11,980 nt of DNA from CAZQKL01 sp964593895 [NCBI: uncultured bacterium]. Its GTDB lineage: Bacteria > DYJV01. Made by a program: the position numbers and the translations under genes. This document shows, one piece after another, positions 7,535 through 11,980 of the stretch. The DNA is taken from contig CAZQKL010000064.1 of assembly GCA_964593895.1 (NCBI GenBank), forward strand, positions 1-11,980, read 5' to 3'. The notes beneath the pieces were generated by a model. It had not been told where the DNA came from, ran no database searches, and was given only the letters and a program-made list of their open reading frames with translations. Each line of letters starts with the position of its first letter. Position 1 is the first letter of the stretch.

Positions 7535-9108
7535 TAAAGGATGAAAAAAGCTTAAAAGAATTATATTTTAAAATCACTGAAGATAAAGGTAAACCTATAG
7601 ACCATTATGAAATTACTGCACTTCTTGAAACAAATGGACTAAGAGATGTTGATGCAAAGGAGATTTATGGAGTAGAAAATTTATTTGAACTTGGAAAAAT
7701 TTTAATGAAGTATGTTAATGAGAAAAAATCTTATAAAGAGAAAAAAATTGAAATAGAAGAAGAGTTTGAACATAATACATTAAAAAGATACTTTAAAAAT
7801 TATATTAGAGGGCTTGCTTTTGCCCTTCCAATGCTTGTTCAGATACTTGCAACAGTTGTTTTAGGATATGCTATCTGGTCAAGCCTTGAATTAACCTTAG
7901 AAAAAGCTACAGCTATTGCAATTGGAACATTATCAGCTCTTGTTGTAGCAGGAGGACCTGCTCAGGCAATTGGAAGAAAAGGTCTTTTCTATTTAAAATT
8001 TAAAGAATTTATTTTAGCAAGGAATGTTACTGTGTTAATTTATTCATTAAGTTTTATTTTAATTATTGCAATCTCATTATTGGCAATTGTTGCAAATTAT
8101 TTTTTCAATATTTTTCCAGATAGCTTTTTCTACACCGCTCTTATATTTTTCATTGAATTATCTATCTTTTTTTTAACTTTGTCTATCTTTTATATGTTTG
8201 AATCTTATGGACTTATTGTATTTATTACTTTTCTTGGATTGATTTTTGTTTACATTTTATACAGAATTATAAAAATTCCATTACCCAAATCTCAGGAAAT
8301 TGCACTACTTTTTCTAAACATAGTAACAATAATTATTGGAGGAATAAAAGTTTACAGATTAAGATATAAAAACATATTGGCTGAAGGTGATATTTTACCA
8401 AGACCATCTGCACTTTTCTATTCCCTTTATCCATATTTTTTATATGGTTTTTTCTATTTTTGCTTTCAAGTAATTGACAGAATTGTAGCATGGAGCGCAA
8501 CTCCTGGAACTCCTTATGTTATATGGTTTAATGTGCCTTATGAACTTGGATTAGACTGGGCATTAATAGTTCTTGTATTTATGATGGGATTAACTGAAAT
8601 AAGTATAGTGGAATTTATTCATAAGATTAATGAAAAGGTAAAAAAATTATCCTATAATGAAGTGGAAAAATTTAATAATTATGTTTATAATTTTTATAAA
8701 AAATTTAACACAGGATTTTTCATGTTTTCAATTCTTGTTTTTACATTAACATTTTTAGTTGTTGTTGGAGCAAGTAAAATTATAAATAATGAATTTCTAA
8801 AGGTTTTTGTAAGGTCTCCAACAATATATATATTTTTTGTAGCTTCAGTGGCTTATATTTTGCTTGTAAATGCTTTAATGAATATTTTGTTTATGTTTGC
8901 TCTTTCAAGACATAGAGTTCCAGTAAGATTTATTCAATATGCAGTTTTAGCAGATATAATTATTGGAATGATTTTTTCAAGGGCTTTTGGATACCCCTAC
9001 GCTGTAATAGGGTTATTATCAGGAGCAATTATTTTCTGGTATGGAACATATAATTATACAAATAATTTGTTTAAAAATTTAGATTATTACTATTATTCAG
9101 CATATTAA
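7531..9108 (+). CDS. pelG: PelG-like polysaccharide transporter (MOP superfamily) with N-terminal extension
   Basis: PelG is the inner-membrane partner of PelF and moves the polymer into the periplasm. This 525-residue protein has about 12 hydrophobic segments from residue 95 to 505. Features that fit PelG are VVAGGPAQAIGRKGLF (138-153); a central stretch FCFQVIDRIVAWSATPG (310-326), which resembles the family's W-x-D-K-x-x-x-W region; FNVPYELGLDWALIVLVFMMGLTEISIVEF (333-362, given here as shorter pieces FNVPYELGLDWA and GLTEISIVEF); and a C-terminus with FGYPYAVIGLL (486-496) and NLDYYYY (516-522), matching the usual PelG ending. The first 90 residues or so are a charged soluble region with HYEITALLETNGLRDVDAKE (25-44). 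The well-studied Pseudomonas PelG, which is shorter, lacks it. The start overlaps the pelF stop as ATGA, so translation is probably coupled. The PelF pairing strengthens the assignment. Confidence 0.85.
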   Translation: MIKDEKSLKELYFKITEDKGKPIDHYEITALLETNGLRDVDAKEIYGVENLFELGKILMKYVNEKKSYKEKKIEIEEEFEHNTLKRYFKNYIRGLAFALPMLVQILATVVLGYAIWSSLELTLEKATAIAIGTLSALVVAGGPAQAIGRKGLFYLKFKEFILARNVTVLIYSLSFILIIAISLLAIVANYFFNIFPDSFFYTALIFFIELSIFFLTLSIFYMFESYGLIVFITFLGLIFVYILYRIIKIPLPKSQEIALLFLNIVTIIIGGIKVYRLRYKNILAEGDILPRPSALFYSLYPYFLYGFFYFCFQVIDRIVAWSATPGTPYVIWFNVPYELGLDWALIVLVFMMGLTEISIVEFIHKINEKVKKLSYNEVEKFNNYVYNFYKKFNTGFFMFSILVFTLTFLVVVGASKIINNEFLKVFVRSPTIYIFFVASVAYILLVNALMNILFMFALSRHRVPVRFIQYAVLADIIIGMIFSRAFGYPYAVIGLLSGAIIFWYGTYNYTNNLFKNLDYYYYSAY

Positions 9109-9109
9109 T

Positions 9110-9114
9110 GGAGG
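9110..9114 (+). promoter_or_regulatory. Strong Shine-Dalgarno for the lipoprotein gene
   Basis: GGAGG lies 6 bases before the ATG at 9121. It is the only strong ribosome binding site among the six plus-strand genes. It suggests independent, perhaps higher, translation of the lipoprotein, while the neighbours rely on overlaps. Confidence 0.8.
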
Positions 9115-9120
9115 TGTAAA

Positions 9121-10071
9121 ATGAAAAAATTAATCTCTCTTATTGTTATAATTTTATTTTTCTCCTGTGCAAGTAAAAAGAAAGAGGTAGTTAAAGAAAC
9201 TCCAGAAAAATGCATTAAGCCTCAAAATGAAGTTGTTTTATACAACATTGACCTTGATAAGATGATAACTTCAAGGGATTATCTTTATAAGCTTCATAAA
9301 TTTCCTTTTATATCTGAAGATGCTGATTTAGATTTTAAAGGCCATTTTCCAGTAGAATTTTATCAGAGAATGAAATACAATTTTAAAGCAAAAGAATTAA
9401 AAAATGTTGATTTCTGGAAGTTAAAAATTTATCCATATAGTCTTGATGTAATTTATGTTAAACCAGTTTGGCTTGAGGATTTTAAAAGAGTAGATGACAA
9501 TCTTCTTGATAATCTCTGTTATACATTTAATATTTCAAAAAGGGAGGAAGAAATTCTCTTATGGTGGTTAAAAAATGGTGGAGTTTTGTGGCTTGAAACA
9601 GGAATTTATGCCACTGGTTTTGAATATATAAAAAGAGATGGAACAATAAATTTGAAAAAAATTAAAAATAAAATTTTTAATGTAACAAAAAATTTAAAGT
9701 TCTTTGATTATAATGTTCAAACTACAACTTTCACTCAAAAGAGCTTTCAGTCTATTTCATTAACTTCAGGTGTAAAATTTGTTTATTTTAATAATTTAAA
9801 AGTAGATAACATGATTTTTAAAGATATAAAAAAATTAAAAGTTGTATTAAAGTATCCAATAGAAACTTTTTTTACATTAAAAGCTAAAGGTTTGATTACT
9901 TATAAGGGTTTGCCATTATTGAATGTTTTATCTTATGGAAAAGGTCTTATTATAATGATGCTTCCATTTGATTATTTAGATGCTAATTTTGATGGCGAAT
10001 TATTAAGATGGAAATTGTTGGAGTTTATAAATTCATATTATGAAAACTTAAAAAATAAAAAGAAAAAATGA
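9121..10071 (+). CDS. Putative lipoprotein with amidotransferase-like (DUF4159-like) fold, function unknown
   Basis: I do not recognise a named family. The 316-residue protein starts with a lipoprotein signal: MKKLISLIVIILFFSCAS, lipobox FFSC, mature Cys16. A Lys/Glu-rich tether follows (18-30). The body contains LDVIYVKPVWLEDF (108-121), then EEILLWWLKNGGVLWLETGI (143-162), which resembles the helix and GG-turn of class I amidotransferase-like domains such as DUF4159. Near the end VLSYGKGLIIMMLPFDYLD (269-287) fits the family's closing GKG strand. No nucleophilic Cys elbow is visible at the expected turn, so an enzymatic amidotransferase role is unlikely and a binding or structural role fits better. 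A lipoprotein in an exopolysaccharide operon could fill the place of PelC at the outer membrane, but there is no sequence support for homology. It follows pelG by 12 bases and overlaps the next start by 4 (ATGA). Confidence 0.75.
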   Translation: MKKLISLIVIILFFSCASKKKEVVKETPEKCIKPQNEVVLYNIDLDKMITSRDYLYKLHKFPFISEDADLDFKGHFPVEFYQRMKYNFKAKELKNVDFWKLKIYPYSLDVIYVKPVWLEDFKRVDDNLLDNLCYTFNISKREEEILLWWLKNGGVLWLETGIYATGFEYIKRDGTINLKKIKNKIFNVTKNLKFFDYNVQTTTFTQKSFQSISLTSGVKFVYFNNLKVDNMIFKDIKKLKVVLKYPIETFFTLKAKGLITYKGLPLLNVLSYGKGLIIMMLPFDYLDANFDGELLRWKLLEFINSYYENLKNKKKK

Positions 10072-11980
10072 TAATTGACCCAGTTACCCAAACAGAAATT
10101 TTTAAATTAATTCTACTAAATTTTTTAAAAATATCAATCATCTGCTTTTTTGTTTTTTATAAAATTCCTCAATACATTTTTCCTCAAGATTTTGTGAAAG
10201 ATGTTTACGATAGAATAATTTTTAATACAATTTTCATGCTTGGAACTATTATGATAATTGTGCCTTTTTTACTTTTTTTAAAAATATTTTCAATAATTAC
10301 AGTTCTTTTATCATTTTTTCTAATTAAAGCTTTAATTTTGAGATTTTACTATAAAGATAGCATTTTCAACAAAATTAACTTAATTAGGGTTAATTTTACA
10401 GTAAAGATTTTAGAGTTTTTTGATTATATATATGTTGCAATGAGATATGGAAGAAAATACAGAAAAGATTTTAAAATTAGAAGATTATTTGTTAGGCTTC
10501 CTGTTTTAAAAAATATCATTTTTTTCTTGCTTATTTTTTATATAATTTTTCACATTGATTTTATAAATTTTATATCCCTTGGATTTAGAACAAGTGATAT
10601 GCCTCAATATCTTGAATGGGTTTCACTGATAAAGAAAACAAATACCCTTTATCCTTCCAATTTAACAATTGGAGCTTATTTTTTTGGTGCTCCAGTAATT
10701 ATTTTTTTCCTCAATTTTATTTCAAATATTGATTTAAATCTTTTATTAAATATTTATCCAGCTCTTTTTCTATTTTTTCTTATTTTCAGTTTATTCTATG
10801 TAATTTACAAAATAACAGGTTCATTTTTAAGTGGAATTTTTGCAATTATCTTTTATTCATTCATTTGCTTATCTCCTTATGCAATCCATTTTCTTGGTTA
10901 TATTTATAAAACTCAAACTCCAGAAGTTGTAAATTTTTTTGGATTGAAATTTTTTTATACAAGTTTAAATGAAATTAATTCACATTTAAAAAATTTTTCA
11001 TTTCTTCCATTTATAAGAATAACTTCAGGATTACCTTATGAGATGGCATTAACTTTTTTTCCTCTTTACATATACTTTTTTATAATGATTTTTGAGGAGA
11101 AGAAAAATTTATTTTTTGTTTTATATGGAATAACATTATATTTAATTTTTGCTTTTCATGGAGGAACATCTATAATTTTAATTATTTGCAGTATTTTAAT
11201 TTTAATAAATGCAATTTTTATGAAAAGGATAAATTTTTCAGTATTAAAAAAAGGTATTTTAGCAGTATTTATCCCTTCCATACTTGGAAATCTATGGGTT
11301 TTGGCGATGCTGAAGTATGGTCTTCCACGAAGAATAGGAGTTTCTGCCCCAATTTTAGATAAAATTTTTAAGACAAAATATGGTATTGAAAAAGTTATAC
11401 CAGAAAGTATAAAATATGTTACTGAAATCATTTTCACAAAGCCATTAATAATAATAGTTTTTTTAACACTGCTTATGTTTTTTTTAAGCTATTTTAAAAA
11501 TAAAAGATTTCTTATAAGTTCAATAGCTCTTAGTGTTATTGGAGTATTTATTGCATATTTTGAAACAAATTTAGGTTTACCAGAGATAATTAATCCTGCA
11601 AGAAGTGGAGAATTTGTTCTTATAGGAATTTCAATAATTGCAGGATTATATTTTTATCTATTTGAAGATATTTTTAAGAAAATTTTTACTGAAAAAGCAA
11701 AATATGTGTTAACTTCATTTGTTTTAATTATGTTCATATTTTCTTCTCAGGGATTAAGCTCGTGGAACAATACAAAAGATTTTTACACATCATTAAATAA
11801 AATCCAATACAGTGTAAGTGCTCTTGAAATATATAAAATAAAAAAACTTAGAAAACCTTTTACATGGACTGTTGTTGATTATGTTCAAAGTTATCCAAGG
11901 GTTCTTGACAAAGGTTTTCATATAAATGTTCAAACCTTTTTAAAAAAATATAATCCAACAGATAGATATTTAAAAATTCC
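10068..11980 (+). CDS. Large polytopic membrane protein B, GT-C-like paralogue of protein A (3' end beyond window)
   Basis: The frame opens at ATG 10068, overlapping the lipoprotein stop as ATGA, and stays open to the right edge, giving 637 residues so far. It aligns end to end with protein A (3894-6074) almost without gaps. Shared landmarks fall at nearly the same residue numbers: IDPVTQTE (3-10) against YDFATQSE; TSDMPQYLEW (175-184); YFFGAP (204-209); FIRITSGLPYEM (315-326); FHGG (363-366); LGLPEI (502-507); and SYPRVLDKGFHIN (608-620). Judged from A, about 90 C-terminal residues are missing. The topology has about a dozen hydrophobic segments, then a soluble C-terminal domain. A GT-C-like role is inferred from the conserved Asp in the first large outer loop. 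The two copies have diverged clearly in sequence, which points to an old duplication with split roles. Confidence 0.78.
   Translation, partial: MIIDPVTQTEIFKLILLNFLKISIICFFVFYKIPQYIFPQDFVKDVYDRIIFNTIFMLGTIMIIVPFLLFLKIFSIITVLLSFFLIKALILRFYYKDSIFNKINLIRVNFTVKILEFFDYIYVAMRYGRKYRKDFKIRRLFVRLPVLKNIIFFLLIFYIIFHIDFINFISLGFRTSDMPQYLEWVSLIKKTNTLYPSNLTIGAYFFGAPVIIFFLNFISNIDLNLLLNIYPALFLFFLIFSLFYVIYKITGSFLSGIFAIIFYSFICLSPYAIHFLGYIYKTQTPEVVNFFGLKFFYTSLNEINSHLKNFSFLPFIRITSGLPYEMALTFFPLYIYFFIMIFEEKKNLFFVLYGITLYLIFAFHGGTSIILIICSILILINAIFMKRINFSVLKKGILAVFIPSILGNLWVLAMLKYGLPRRIGVSAPILDKIFKTKYGIEKVIPESIKYVTEIIFTKPLIIIVFLTLLMFFLSYFKNKRFLISSIALSVIGVFIAYFETNLGLPEIINPARSGEFVLIGISIIAGLYFYLFEDIFKKIFTEKAKYVLTSFVLIMFIFSSQGLSSWNNTKDFYTSLNKIQYSVSALEIYKIKKLRKPFTWTVVDYVQSYPRVLDKGFHINVQTFLKKYNPTDRYLKI

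Noticed and set aside
3894-11980. The similar A and B genes as a recent DNA-level repeat or recombination product
   Set aside because: Similarity is at protein level with clear divergence. I saw no long identical DNA stretches, so they are paralogues rather than a repeat or mobile unit.

Overview
The window is strongly AT-rich and almost fully coding. It looks like a piece of a diderm (Gram-negative-type) bacterial chromosome. The evidence for two membranes is a TolC-family outer-membrane channel, a periplasmic adaptor, a SPOR-like domain and lipoprotein signals. Codon use is dominated by A/T-ending codons (AAA, ATA/ATT, TTA, TTT) and looks even across genes, so nothing suggests recent transfer. 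I cannot name the phylum from sequence alone.

Minus strand, positions 1-2111: an initiator tRNA (CAT anticodon, GC-rich) is cut by the left edge. Upstream of it on the same strand lie an ApbE-family FAD:protein FMN transferase (65-1069) and a HlyD/RND-type membrane-fusion protein (1107-2111). The last two look like a two-gene unit. The tRNA appears to have its own promoter inside the 3' end of apbE.

A 97-base divergent gap (2112-2208) separates this unit from everything to the right. It carries what look like two back-to-back promoters that use the same TTGACAA/TTGTCAA block as their -35 element.

Plus strand, 2209 to the right edge: six tightly packed genes form one apparent operon, with gaps of 8 and 12 bases and overlaps of 13, 4 and 4 bases. 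In order they are: a SPOR-like/TolC outer-membrane channel; a large polytopic GT-C-like membrane protein (A); PelF, a GT4 polymerising glycosyltransferase; PelG, a MOP-superfamily exopolysaccharide transporter with an extra soluble N-terminus; a lipoprotein with an amidotransferase-like look; and a second GT-C-like protein (B) that is a full-length, colinear paralogue of A and runs off the window.

Interpretation: this is a Pel-like exopolysaccharide locus whose recognisable core is PelF (synthesis) plus PelG (export across the inner membrane). The classical partners PelA, PelB, PelC, PelD and PelE are not visible here. In their place are two paralogous GT-C-like membrane proteins, an unfamiliar lipoprotein and a TolC-type channel carrying a putative peptidoglycan-binding SPOR-like domain. 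The divergent adaptor protein may pair with that channel. The unusual parts are the gene combination, the SPOR-TolC fusion and the GT-C-like pair. I saw no mobile elements, CRISPR arrays, convincing terminators or pseudogenes, and no gene-free stretch over 300 bases.
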